DNA from: Sphingobacteriales bacterium
GTDB lineage: Bacteria > Bacteroidota > Bacteroidia > Chitinophagales > CAIOSU01
Assembly: GCA_027483645.1 (NCBI GenBank)
Contig: JAIXUD010000009.1
Coordinates: forward strand, 614,814 to 678,813
Direction: 5' to 3'
DNA: 64,000 nt
Below, piece after piece: positions 50,237 through 59,862 of this stretch. The position numbers were made by a program, and so were the translations under genes. Every line of letters begins with the position of its first letter. Positions within the stretch are counted from its first letter, which is position 1. Under the pieces are notes generated by a model. It was given only the letters and a program-made list of their open reading frames with translations. It did not search any database and had not been told where the DNA came from.

Positions 50237-50919
50237 CGAAAGCCGATGCGGCCTGTACCTTTTACATGTAAAGTATCATCCGCTGCGCCTTGCTTAATAA
50301 GTTGAACATCGTACTTAAAACTTGTAGCACAGTAAGGAAAATACGCCCCGCCACCTGGGCTTTGGCTAATGGTGCCATCAATAGAAGTTACTACAAAAGT
50401 AGTGTCGGTAACTGCACTGAGGGATTGCCAAACGCCGCCCAATGTATCTGTATATTCTACAATAAATGCATTGGCGTTGTTATTAACAGCAGCAGCAATA
50501 TAGTTATAGTGTTTACCCAGCTTCATACTACTACAAATACTGCCCGCAGTAACCTCGTAGGTGGTATCCGTAGCATTTATAACAGTATCTACCAGTCCAT
50601 TGGCTACTATTGCGGCTATTGATATCTTAAAAGTGCCCTTTACATCACTTAGGCTATCCACCACGTCGTGTATGGTTTGTAAGATAAAAAGATGTCCACC
50701 ATAGCTTTGATACCTTTGATTAACATCTACTTCATTAAGCCTCAAGTTACCACAGGGCTCACTCGTTACAAAAGTAAAATCACCCGCGATGCCATCCAGC
50801 CATATGGGGCGGGTTTCGGTACAGGTGTTGTCTTCATCTTGAGCTTCTTCATCTTTTTTGCAGGAGGTTGCAAGAAGAATAATAACGATGGTAAGAAACA
50901 AAATTGGTTGAAAGCGCAT
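50233..50919 (-). CDS. Lipoprotein of unknown function
   Basis: The 228-residue protein has a signal ending in a lipobox (LTIVIILLATSCKKDEEAQ), with CKK after the lipidated Cys, a common Bacteroidota outer membrane sorting context. The body contains WLDGIAGDFTFVTSEPCGNL, GTFKISIAAIVANG and YIAAAVNNNANAFIVEYTD, suggesting a beta-rich fold. No enzyme motif is visible. It is alone, upstream of bioB. Confidence 0.8.
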   Translation of the reverse strand: MRFQPILFLTIVIILLATSCKKDEEAQDEDNTCTETRPIWLDGIAGDFTFVTSEPCGNLRLNEVDVNQRYQSYGGHLFILQTIHDVVDSLSDVKGTFKISIAAIVANGLVDTVINATDTTYEVTAGSICSSMKLGKHYNYIAAAVNNNANAFIVEYTDTLGGVWQSLSAVTDTTFVVTSIDGTISQSPGGGAYFPYCATSFKYDVQLIKQGAADDTLHVKGTGRIGFR

Positions 50920-51107
50920 ATTTCTCTTTTGCCCATATAAACTGCTTTGGTGTGCGTTTATTGTATACGGTTGGCAAAAATGATGCGAGTGTAAGGTATG
51001 GCTTACAAAATGTACTTATTGTGTGCTTTAAGCGCAACGAACGCAAAGATTAAACGCAACGTACGTAAACGATTTAACCACGGAAAGCAAGGAAAAACAC
51101 GGAAATA

Positions 51108-52145
51108 TTACGCCTGCACGCTCAGCAATTGCTCTTCATGGTTGTGCTGGTGGTCATGGTCGTGACCGCAGTTATTCGCGTTTTCATTTTTATATGCTTG
51201 GCGGGGGCTTAGGCCTAGCAGCTTAAACATGTCCATATCCTTCTTGAAATCAGGATTAGGGGTAGTGAGCAATGTATCGCCACTGAAAATGGAGTTGGCA
51301 CCGGCCATAAAGCACAGGGCTTGGTCTTCAGTGGTCATCATTTCGCGGCCAGCCGAAAGGCGCACCATGGCATTGGGTATCAAAATACGGGCAGTAGCTA
51401 TCATGCGCACCATTTCCCATACCGATACTCGGGGCTGCTCAGCCAATGGCGTACCTTCCACCGGTACCAAGGCGTTAACCGGCACACTCTCTGGGTGAAT
51501 GGGCAAAGTAGCCAAGGTATACAGCATCCCGATGCGGTCTTCATCCGTTTCGCCCATACCGATAATACCACCACTGCATACGCTTATATTGGCATTGTTG
51601 ATGCTACTGATGGTTTTCAGCCTATCCTTATAAGTACGGGTGGTAATGATATCGTCGTAAAACTCCTCTGATGTATCCAGGTTATGGTTGTATGCGTACA
51701 GGCCGGCTTCTTTGAGCTTTACGGCTTGGTCGTCGTTAAGCATACCAAGGGTACAGCAAACTTCCATACCTAGGTCGCTTACGCCACGCACCATATCCAA
51801 CACCTTGTCGAAATCGCGGTTTTCGCGCACTTCGCGCCAAGCAGCACCCATGCAAAAGCGGGTGGCACCTGCATTCTTGGCCTTTTGGGCAGCATCCAGC
51901 ACCACTTTGGCATCCAGCAGCTTATGCACCTTTACCCCAGTATTGTAGCGGGCCGCTTGCGGGCAGTAAGAACAATCTTCTGGGCAACCACCGGTCTTAA
52001 TGGAAAGCAGTGTGCACACCTGTACTTCGCCGGTGGCGTGGTGCTCCCGGTGCACCGTGGCGGCGCGGTACATCAACTCCAATACTGGCGAGCTGTAAAT
52101 TGCCCGTATCTCATCCAAACTCCAATCGTGCCTTATGGTTGCCAT
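51108..52145 (-). CDS. bioB: Biotin synthase
   Basis: The 345-residue radical SAM enzyme starts at ATG 52145. The 4Fe-4S motif CX3CX2C is in [20 protein letters not shown]. Further family motifs are [38 protein letters not shown] and [10 protein letters not shown]. It inserts sulfur into dethiobiotin, the last step of the pathway. A His/Asp-rich tail ([16 protein letters not shown]) may bind metal. A TATTTTTG box lies 24 nt before the ATG. The longer frame to 52208 is not supported. Confidence 0.96.
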   Translation of the reverse strand: MATIRHDWSLDEIRAIYSSPVLELMYRAATVHREHHATGEVQVCTLLSIKTGGCPEDCSYCPQAARYNTGVKVHKLLDAKVVLDAAQKAKNAGATRFCMGAAWREVRENRDFDKVLDMVRGVSDLGMEVCCTLGMLNDDQAVKLKEAGLYAYNHNLDTSEEFYDDIITTRTYKDRLKTISSINNANISVCSGGIIGMGETDEDRIGMLYTLATLPIHPESVPVNALVPVEGTPLAEQPRVSVWEMVRMIATARILIPNAMVRLSAGREMMTTEDQALCFMAGANSIFSGDTLLTTPNPDFKKDMDMFKLLGLSPRQAYKNENANNCGHDHDHQHNHEEQLLSVQA

Positions 52146-52169
52146 AGTGTATGCGTTGTTTCTGTTTTC

Positions 52170-52177
52170 CAAAAATA
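52170..52177 (-). promoter_or_regulatory. -7 box TATTTTTG for bioB
   Basis: A perfect TAnnTTTG match on the minus strand lies 24 nt before the bioB ATG at 52145. Confidence 0.5.
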
Positions 52178-52207
52178 CTACAAAGAATTCAATCTGTGCA
52201 CATGGCA

Positions 52208-52506
52208 TTCATTACGTCCGATGGGCTAAATGGCCCATCGCTAGCATTCTGATGCCCCTTCAGGGCGATGGTGCGAATATGTTTACTTTCCGATGGGCGG
52301 AAAAGCCCATCGCTAGCATTCGCCCGTTAAGACGATGGTTTTATTATGTTACGCCCTGAAGGGGCATAAGAATGATAGCGTCGGGCTTTTCCGCCCGACG
52401 TACGCAATGCGTTTCAATTTTAAATGCTCCAGTAAGCAAAAATCCCTTATCATATTCGATGGGCAAAAAGGCCCATCGCTAGCATTCTTGTGCCCCTTCA
52501 GGGCGT
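52208..52506. repeat. REP-like cluster, 3' side of the transposase (copies D, E, F, G)
   Basis: Four two-hairpin elements lie at 52208-52267 (D, plus), 52283-52335 (E, plus, second hairpin broken), 52350-52404 (F, minus) and 52449-52506 (G, plus). Hairpin 1 is CGATGGGC...GCCCATCG in D, E and G, and CGTCGGGC...GCCCGACG in F. Hairpin 2 is GCCCCTTCAGGGC. A conserved linker, CTAGCATTCTGAT, joins the two. Confidence 0.9.
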
Positions 52507-52524
52507 GAGTGAATAATATAGGCT

Positions 52525-52977
52525 TCAGTCCCAAACATAACGTTCATCGTATGCTACTTTGTGCTCTTTGAAAAACACTCGGCATTCGTCTTGAAAAGAT
52601 TGTGTTTTATGATGTTCGTGTTGATTAGCGATATAGTTACAAACGGCAGGGATTTTAGAGGTGCTAACCGAAAATGCCGCATAACCATCTTGCCAATAGA
52701 AGCCCTTATATGGTTCACCTTGCTTTTTCATCCATAAGCTGGATTGTCCTTTCACTTCCTCCAACAACTTCATTACCGCTATCCTACGCGATAAACCGCA
52801 TAGTATATGCACGTGGTCGTAATATCCACCCACTTTAATTGGGTAGCAATCCAACCCATTGCAAATGCCACCTAAATATTCATGAAGCCTGGGTTCAATC
52901 TCTAAGTCTATAGTTGGTTGCCGAAGCTTTGTACTGAAAATGAGGTGCAAATATATCTGCGAAAGTGATTGTGGCAT
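52525..52977 (-). CDS. IS200-like Y1 (HUH) transposase, REP-associated (RAYT-like)
   Basis: The 150-residue single-domain Y1 protein has QIYLHLIFSTKLRQPTI at the N-terminus, the HUH pair HVH (residues 55-57) in GGYYDHVHILCGL, the catalytic Tyr 115 with Gln 119 in NYIANQHEHH, and ends in ERYVWD. It should nick and join single-stranded DNA at folded palindromes. No tnpB follows. Palindromic elements crowd both sides (52208-52506 and 53048-53246), as for RAYT-REP systems. The ORF is intact, so activity is possible. Confidence 0.92.
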   Translation of the reverse strand: MPQSLSQIYLHLIFSTKLRQPTIDLEIEPRLHEYLGGICNGLDCYPIKVGGYYDHVHILCGLSRRIAVMKLLEEVKGQSSLWMKKQGEPYKGFYWQDGYAAFSVSTSKIPAVCNYIANQHEHHKTQSFQDECRVFFKEHKVAYDERYVWD

Positions 52978-53047
52978 ATATGCATATTTGCCTACAAATA
53001 AGCTTTTAACTCTTTAAAATTCCAAATTGCTGTCACCATTTTTGTTT

Positions 53048-53246
53048 CGCCCCGAAGGGGCATAATAATGATAGCGTCGGGCTTTTCCGCCCGACGTACA
53101 TATTGTATTATAAGGTTAGGATTAGAAAAGCCTGTATTATGTCCGATGGGCGAAAAAGCCCATCGCTAGCATTCTGGTGCCCTTGCAGGGCGGCGTTGCA
53201 AATATCTTTGCATTACGATGGCATTTCAGCCCGACGTAAGTAATGC
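53048..53246. repeat. REP-like cluster, 5' side of the transposase (copies H, I, J)
   Basis: H (53048-53100) is inverted, with stem CGTCGGGC...GCCCGACG at 53075-53096. I (53136-53192) is direct, with stem CGATGGGC...GCCCATCG at 53144-53165. J (53208-53246) is a degraded part-copy. H faces G across the transposase gene, giving an inverted frame. Confidence 0.88.
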
Positions 53247-53262
53247 TAACCACCCCCCACAA

Positions 53263-53298
53263 AGCAAAAAGCCAGTCCGGATCATAACTCCGTCTGGC
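53263..53298 (-). terminator. Candidate terminator for the giant T9SS gene
   Basis: On the minus strand GCCAGACGGA pairs with TCCGGACTGGC around a short loop (53298-53271), followed by TTTTTGC. It lies about 90 nt after the stop at 53388. Confidence 0.65.
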
Positions 53299-53387
53299 AT
53301 ATTTTTGCTCTCAAAACTCAAAACCTCTTATCTCAATCTCTCACTGTTTTAAAATTTACTATTTCTCATTTCACCTTTCTTATTTAC

Positions 53388-56300
53388 CTACTCAATTACC
53401 ATCTGTTTAATATAGGTATCCTTGCCAGAGCCAATTTTCACAAAATAAATACCTGTGGCCAATTTGTCTCCTAGGTCAAGTTGAGTCTTAGTTTTGCCGG
53501 TGGTACCTAAAAGTTCGCTAAAGAATACCATCTGGCCAACGTTATTAAAAACCATCACGTTTACCTCATCAAATTCCGTTTCAAGCTGAATAGTAAAGAC
53601 ACCTTTGTTAGGGTTTGGGTAAATATCGAACGAAGTAACAGCACTACTGGTCATGGTTACTGAAACCATATCATAAGCTTTGCTTTTTCCATCAAAATCA
53701 GTTTGCCTCAACCTATAGTATGTTAGCCCCATTTCTGGGTGCTCGTCGTAGGTAAAGTATTTTTTCTCCGTTGAGTGACTTCCTGCACCTTTAACCGTTG
53801 CCACGGGCTCAAACTCTAACCCATCCAACGAACGCTCAATGGTGAAGTAATCATTGTTAATTTCCATCGAAACTATCCAATCCGCTCGTACTTGCTCCCC
53901 TTCAGGCTTGGCATCAAAACTTACTAAGTCGATAGGCAAACTACCGCCACTGTTTTGGCCTATACCAAAATCGGAAAAGGAAGTAAGCCCAGGTATCTTC
54001 GTTTTGCCAGTAGATGCTAACCTGTCTACCTCATTAAGTAATGAAATAGCCACGTTGCCATTGTTCCATGATTGTTTCCCTGACAGGGTTGGCCGCTTAA
54101 TGAGCCTAAACTGGCCATTAATCAATCCTTGGAAATTTTGAGTATTTACCTCAATAGCGTAAGATCCGGTAATTGGCTGTATGTTTGGGTCTATGGTCCA
54201 TATACCAGCTTGGTTAAGCTCAGTATATAGGTTGCCCTCGTCTTCCACATTTATCGGTTGGCCCTTTTCTTCAAGAGGCAAATCACCAAACTTGGCTGTA
54301 AGGTATGTTGGCCCTAGCATGTAGTTATTGGTAATTTTAGCCCAATAGTACTCATTTACACCACCATACCCCAATGGAAAATCATAACTTGATGCATTGG
54401 AGGCTATATATCTTCTAAGTTGCCCAACTACATAGCTATTAGCACTATGGCCAGTAATGGCACTAGCACTGGTGTTTGTAAGTATCAGCATATTAGCACC
54501 TGTGCCTATATTGCCATCTTGCATAGTTAACGTACCCGATACCGTTACCGGCCCCGCAAGGCTTACTTGTGGCGAAGTGTTTGAAGTGTTTCTTACCACT
54601 ACGTTCAGGTACGTGTTATTATCGGTATTACCAGTGTTACGTTCCCAAAGTTGTGTAGCACTACCATTAAATACCAACGATGAGGTTGCGTTCATTGTAA
54701 TCTTGCCAAACTTACTTGGCGAGGCATTTCGCAATATTGAGCCACCTAGTTCCAAAACACTGCTATTATTCAATATCAATTCCATGTTCTGATCTCTAAC
54801 ACCAGAGAAATTAACGTTGCCTGCAACTATTAACCTACTGCTGCTGCCCATAGTCATAATCATATCTGCATTGCTGGAAGTGTTGTTGTTTTTATACAGA
54901 ACATTGCCATTAACCTGTATTGTATCATTAGCAGCATAAGTATTAATAAGTAAACTGCCCGAGCCGTTAACCATTGTCATATCTAGGTCTCCGTTTACCA
55001 GCAATTTAGCATTCGTGCCATTTAAACTGTTCAGTTTAATGGTAATGTTGGTGCCTCTTGCATGGTTGATTTTAAAGTTTCCATTAACAATAAACTTAGC
55101 CGAACCATCAATTTCTATTTCTATATTATTGCCGCCTGCAATAGTAGTTAAGCTAAAATCTTGCAGGATATTTAGGCTGTTGCTATTGGTGTAAGAAAGC
55201 TTGGTAATTGCAGCGTTTGTCTCTCGCAACAATAACGATTTAACAGTGTGGGTACTGTCAACAACTACCTGGTAACCTCTTATTGTTATGTCATCCAAAT
55301 AACCCGGATATTTACCTCCCCCACCTGAGCATATACCACTCCATGTAGCCGCATTGCTCCAGTTTCCAGAAGCTATACAAGTGCAAGGTTGGGTTACTAC
55401 AATAGACTTAGTAGTTTGGCAGCCTTTTGCATCGGTAACGGTAACACTATATGTTGCTGCTGTTAAAGCTGTTATTGTTTGCGTATTCCTTCCATTGCTC
55501 CACAGGTAAGTGTATGGTGCCGTGCCACCAGTTGGGGTAATAGTTGCGGAGCCATCGCTACCAGCAGGAACGCTCACATTGGTGGCAGTGCCCGTTGATA
55601 CTAGTAAGGTCGGCTGAACAAGTATCTGTGTATCGATTGCCGTGCAGCCGTTTACATCTCTTGTAGTAACCAAATAGCTACCCGCTGGTAAGTTGCTCAC
55701 AACTCTAGCGGTATCGCCATTATTCCACAAATAAGTATATGGGCTAGTACCTCCAGTAGTTGTAGCCGTGATGCTACCATTACTCAAGCCAAAACATGTA
55801 GGGTGAGTTGCTGTTACTGCCTTAGTTGAAACATTAAGCCTACTTGGAGGGGTATTTAGAAATACTACAGGTTGTGCAACGAAAGTCCTACGACCACAAT
55901 TATCGGTTACTATTACGCTTATCACGCATTTGCTTTGTGGTGCCACGTTGCCTGAAGTAAATGTTACGTTTGCTTTATTGGTTTTGTTAAAAGTTCCGGC
56001 ACAATTCGATGTCCACTCATAAGTATATGGTCCACTTCCGGTAGTAGCCGAAGCAGTTAAATTTATTGATTCGCCACTTACCATGGTACTTGGTATATTT
56101 GTTTGTACATCCAATCTTTTATCAATACTTGACATGATGATAAAGTTGAAAAAAGCACGCTGTGCTGCAACTTGGTTAGCTATTGAGCCTTTGCCATTAG
56201 AGGTGTGCCCTGCTTCGTACATTACCGTTCCGTTGGCTGGATTGTTGTAGCCAGGGCCGTATACTAATTTTACGCCTTTGCGGTTTCCTGAGCCATCGGC

Positions 56301-58823
56301 AGTGGTAATGGCTGCAGCGGTATTTGAGTTCCATGCGCCGGTTGTTACGGGTATATACCAATCTTCCGATCCGTTTTCCGTTGAAGGCGTTAAATCACCC
56401 ATAAATTGCATTATTGGGTCGCTATTGTAAGCTGGGTTGTAAGTATATGGGCCAGTTAAATCATTGTGACTCTCGTTAATCAATCCGCCACAGCTACCAC
56501 TTGAATAACATTGCAAGCCATTTGTCGACAAGAAATTCATTCGCTGAGATGGATTGCTAGGATTGAAAATGCCTTCTAACATACTCACTGCATGGCAACC
56601 TGACCAAATGTTACCTTTATATACGGTATTGAAGGTTCGCAAAAATGAGTGCTCAGCCCATGTTGGGTCAGCGTGAGGCAGTACGTATGTATCGTGGCAA
56701 CCATTTAAGTTTGAAGGAAGGCCAACAGAATAAATAGAACTAGGAATGCCCGCATTGGTAAAGTATGGAATTACTAGGCTCTCATTATCTTGATCAACGA
56801 TAAGATTAGAAAAGCCCGTTATGGTTTCAAATACCGGTGCCACAATATCGGCGGTAGTGGTTACACCCACTACACCCTGCGTTTGCCAATAAGCTATGCG
56901 GGCATTAACGGCTGATGAGCGGTACTCGGCCTCAATAATAAATGGCCCACCCCTAAAGCTATAGCCGTTGTATACAAAATCAACTCCGTCTTTTGATTTA
57001 CTTCTGTTTATTATCCATTTTATGGGAATATTATAGTTTAGCACCAAATCGTAAATCATGCCATATGGCTTGAGGCCATTGCCAATGGTTTGAGGTACAA
57101 CACCCATATTAACGATAAATGCACCACTTTTTATTTGATTGACATTATTTACAATAACTACATCGCTTGCAACTACCCCAGCATTATCGGTTACGCTAAC
57201 TGAGTATACCCCAGCCTGTAGATTGGTAATGCTTTTGGCAGTGCTAAAGTTGCTCCATAAGTATGTATATGGTGGTGTACCCCCATATACGTTGGCCGTA
57301 GCAGAACCCAAAACACCTATATCTTGATCGGTAGTGTTAAACAAAACTGACAGGTTGCTGTACTCGGTAATAGGGGAGCATGCCGAAACTGAACAGCCAC
57401 TAGCATCGGAAACCGTAACGCAATAATTGCCCATACAAAGTCCTGATCTATCTTGTGTGGTGGGGCCATCGCTCCAGCTGAATGTAAATGGTTCTTGACC
57501 CTGCAACATGGTAAGGTCAATGGTGCCACTGCAATCGGATATGCAATATACATTGGTACGTGTAAGGGCTACAATTGGACCGTTCGAGGCATTTACCAAG
57601 GTTGTACTTGTGGCAGTACAACCTTGATTATCAGTTACTGTGACGCGGTACTGGCCAGAGCATACATTCGTAATATTTTGTGTTGTTGCGCTGTTGTTCC
57701 AAATATAAGTGTAAGGGCTATTACCACCTTGAGGGGTAGTCTCAACCCTGCCATTGCACTGGTTTATGCAGTTTTCATTAAAGCTTTGTACTGCTAGGCT
57801 AACATTATTAACGCTGCCAATGGTAATTGAATCTGTTTTGGCACATCCCAATGCATCGGTTCCGGTCACCCTATAATTGCCGGCAGTAAGCGCCGCTATT
57901 GAAGTGCCAGTGGCACCCGTGCTCCAAACATAGCTTACACCACCAGTTGCAGTAAGGGTGGTTGATCCGCCTGGGCATACATTTTTAACGCCTGAAATAC
58001 TGATAATTGGTGAGCTGTCGGTAATGGTAGTGCTAGCAGTCATTGTCCTGCCATGGTAATTGGTAGTCGTTACCGAATATACACCCGCTACAAGGCCAGA
58101 AATATCTTGTGTTGTTCGGCCATTGCTCCAAATGTAACTGAAACCCCCAATGGAATCGGGAGTTACAACCAAATTGATTGAACCTAGTACGTTACAAACA
58201 CCATTGGTTTTGTTTATGCTTAAGGCATAATTATCCTTTAGGTTACCTCTTACCAAAATATTATCTACATGATAGTAATCACTACTACCATTGTTGGTGG
58301 CAATAATCTTGATTTTTACCGTGTTTCCGCTTAACCCCGTTTGGGTAGCAACGGCACTGGTAAAATCATCCGCTCTATTACCGTTTGTAGCAAAATTAAT
58401 GTATGTACCTCCATCAATAGAATATAAAACTTGAATCCTATCGCTTGCTGATAGGTTACCTAATTCTGCTAAATCAATGGATATGGAAACGTTGTAATAG
58501 TTGGATATGTTAATGTCGTTTGAATAGAACAGCGCATCACAATCTGTTTCTCGTGCTTCAAGTCTGTTGGATATAACTTTGAAATAACGCGAACTTGATA
58601 CAGGGCAGCCTGTCATGTCCAAATACCAATTAGTGCCGCTAGTGGCATTATTGGCTGCAGTAAAGGTTTCCGAAAGTATAGTGGTTTGTGCACTTCCTTG
58701 CCCAGCAGTTGTTAATAGTAAAAGTACCACCGCTATTATTATATAGCTTTCATTTTTGCAAATCTCCCCAAAGATGTTGCAACTTCTCTTTCCCTTGTTT
58801 AGCAATGCGTAAACAGATGCCAT
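53388..58823 (-). CDS. Giant T9SS surface protein with SprB repeats and an unidentified central domain
   Basis: The 1811-residue protein has a signal segment (YIIIAVVLLLLTTAGQGSAQ, residues about 27-46), then a jelly-roll-like domain. At about 200-560 there are five SprB/Ig-like repeats of the form GGxSPYTYxWxNG...ITNLxAGxYSVTVTDxxGC. Residues about 562-905 form a domain I cannot name, with LPHADPTWAEH, WSGCHAVSML, GSEDWYIPV and MYEAGHTS. An Ig-like segment and two more SprB repeats follow to about 1145, then a G8-like right-handed region (GNWSNAATWSGICSGGGGKY). The sorting domain starts near 1740 (FDIYPNPNKGVFTIQL). It probably acts in adhesion or gliding, with a possible enzyme core. Confidence 0.9.
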   Translation of the reverse strand: MASVYALLNKGKRSCNIFGEICKNESYIIIAVVLLLLTTAGQGSAQTTILSETFTAANNATSGTNWYLDMTGCPVSSSRYFKVISNRLEARETDCDALFYSNDINISNYYNVSISIDLAELGNLSASDRIQVLYSIDGGTYINFATNGNRADDFTSAVATQTGLSGNTVKIKIIATNNGSSDYYHVDNILVRGNLKDNYALSINKTNGVCNVLGSINLVVTPDSIGGFSYIWSNGRTTQDISGLVAGVYSVTTTNYHGRTMTASTTITDSSPIISISGVKNVCPGGSTTLTATGGVSYVWSTGATGTSIAALTAGNYRVTGTDALGCAKTDSITIGSVNNVSLAVQSFNENCINQCNGRVETTPQGGNSPYTYIWNNSATTQNITNVCSGQYRVTVTDNQGCTATSTTLVNASNGPIVALTRTNVYCISDCSGTIDLTMLQGQEPFTFSWSDGPTTQDRSGLCMGNYCVTVSDASGCSVSACSPITEYSNLSVLFNTTDQDIGVLGSATANVYGGTPPYTYLWSNFSTAKSITNLQAGVYSVSVTDNAGVVASDVVIVNNVNQIKSGAFIVNMGVVPQTIGNGLKPYGMIYDLVLNYNIPIKWIINRSKSKDGVDFVYNGYSFRGGPFIIEAEYRSSAVNARIAYWQTQGVVGVTTTADIVAPVFETITGFSNLIVDQDNESLVIPYFTNAGIPSSIYSVGLPSNLNGCHDTYVLPHADPTWAEHSFLRTFNTVYKGNIWSGCHAVSMLEGIFNPSNPSQRMNFLSTNGLQCYSSGSCGGLINESHNDLTGPYTYNPAYNSDPIMQFMGDLTPSTENGSEDWYIPVTTGAWNSNTAAAITTADGSGNRKGVKLVYGPGYNNPANGTVMYEAGHTSNGKGSIANQVAAQRAFFNFIIMSSIDKRLDVQTNIPSTMVSGESINLTASATTGSGPYTYEWTSNCAGTFNKTNKANVTFTSGNVAPQSKCVISVIVTDNCGRRTFVAQPVVFLNTPPSRLNVSTKAVTATHPTCFGLSNGSITATTTGGTSPYTYLWNNGDTARVVSNLPAGSYLVTTRDVNGCTAIDTQILVQPTLLVSTGTATNVSVPAGSDGSATITPTGGTAPYTYLWSNGRNTQTITALTAATYSVTVTDAKGCQTTKSIVVTQPCTCIASGNWSNAATWSGICSGGGGKYPGYLDDITIRGYQVVVDSTHTVKSLLLRETNAAITKLSYTNSNSLNILQDFSLTTIAGGNNIEIEIDGSAKFIVNGNFKINHARGTNITIKLNSLNGTNAKLLVNGDLDMTMVNGSGSLLINTYAANDTIQVNGNVLYKNNNTSSNADMIMTMGSSSRLIVAGNVNFSGVRDQNMELILNNSSVLELGGSILRNASPSKFGKITMNATSSLVFNGSATQLWERNTGNTDNNTYLNVVVRNTSNTSPQVSLAGPVTVSGTLTMQDGNIGTGANMLILTNTSASAITGHSANSYVVGQLRRYIASNASSYDFPLGYGGVNEYYWAKITNNYMLGPTYLTAKFGDLPLEEKGQPINVEDEGNLYTELNQAGIWTIDPNIQPITGSYAIEVNTQNFQGLINGQFRLIKRPTLSGKQSWNNGNVAISLLNEVDRLASTGKTKIPGLTSFSDFGIGQNSGGSLPIDLVSFDAKPEGEQVRADWIVSMEINNDYFTIERSLDGLEFEPVATVKGAGSHSTEKKYFTYDEHPEMGLTYYRLRQTDFDGKSKAYDMVSVTMTSSAVTSFDIYPNPNKGVFTIQLETEFDEVNVMVFNNVGQMVFFSELLGTTGKTKTQLDLGDKLATGIYFVKIGSGKDTYIKQMVIE

Positions 58824-59196
58824 AATTGAAATAGGTTTTGAGTTTTTAGCCTTTCAAGTAGGTTTTGAGACCCTACTTGATGCACTATCACAAACTGTTC
58901 TACGCACTTCTACGTATTATGGTTACACCATTAATAGTAAAAATCAAAATAAAAATTAGCAGTACCTTTACTATACACATTAAGCTGGCCAATAACTTGT
59001 TTATTATTCACCACATTGCCTTTTGCTGGGTTTATAATATTGGTTCATATAAATGCTCTTTTTTCATTTTTTTATTTGAAATTGCAGTGAAGACACATTA
59101 TCTTCCTTTTATCAAGTAAAGGAAAAAATTTATTAGTCGAATACGATTAGGTCAAAATTGGGGACAACTGCTAACCACGTAAAACATTGATTACCT
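58824..59196. promoter_or_regulatory. AT-rich divergent intergenic region with an 8-bp inverted repeat
   Basis: CAAGTAGG (58855-58862) and CCTACTTG (58872-58879) form a perfect inverted repeat 32 nt before the giant gene's ATG. It could be an operator or leader hairpin. Nothing else stands out in the 373 nt, which are strongly AT-rich and without a coding frame. Confidence 0.5.
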
Positions 59197-59853
59197 ATGG
59201 AACAAGTTAAAATCCTAATTGTAGATGACCACCCCATGATACGTTTGGGCATACGCTCAATATTGAACAACGTGGAGCACCTAAACGTAGCTGACGAAGC
59301 TAACAATGGTATAGAAGCACTCGGAAAACTTGAGAATGAGGAGTTCGATTTAGTGATAATGGATATAAAAATGCCTGAAATGAACGGCATTGAAGCGACT
59401 GAGGAAATTGTAAAGCTACACCCCAAAACTAAAGTACTGGCCATATCAATGTTCGATGAGCAACGGTATATTGTGAAGATGTTGCAAGCCGGTGCTATGG
59501 GATATGTTCTTAAAAATACCGGCAAAAACGAAATGGTGAACGCCATAAACTCTGTAATGGCAGGTGAGAGTTACTTCAGCCAAGAAGTAAGTACCATTAT
59601 GATGTCGCAGTTTATGAACCGTAACGGAGCAATACCAACATCAGAACCAAAACATGATGTTGCACTAACCAAACGCGAAACGGAAATCATCCGCATGATT
59701 ACTGAAGAGCTTACCAATGGCGAAATAGCCGAGCGCCTAGGCATCAGTTCTCGAACAGTAGACACGCACCGCCGCAACCTATTACAGAAGCTGGATGTGA
59801 AAAACACGGCTGGCTTGGTAAAATTCGCCATCCAGAATAACTTGTTGGAATAA
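59197..59853 (+). CDS. NarL/FixJ-family response regulator (LuxR HTH)
   Basis: The 218-residue protein has a receiver domain with acidic VDDHPM (Asp 10-11), the phospho-acceptor Asp in DLVIMDIKMPEMNG (about 54), Ser in LAISMF and Lys in YVLKNTGK. The C-terminal LuxR helix-turn-helix is LTKRETEIIRMITEELTNGE followed by IAERLGISSRTVDTHRRNL. No histidine kinase is adjacent, so it is an orphan here. It lies divergent from the giant T9SS gene, which it may control. Confidence 0.94.
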   Translation: MEQVKILIVDDHPMIRLGIRSILNNVEHLNVADEANNGIEALGKLENEEFDLVIMDIKMPEMNGIEATEEIVKLHPKTKVLAISMFDEQRYIVKMLQAGAMGYVLKNTGKNEMVNAINSVMAGESYFSQEVSTIMMSQFMNRNGAIPTSEPKHDVALTKRETEIIRMITEELTNGEIAERLGISSRTVDTHRRNLLQKLDVKNTAGLVKFAIQNNLLE

Positions 59854-59862
59854 AACCCTACC

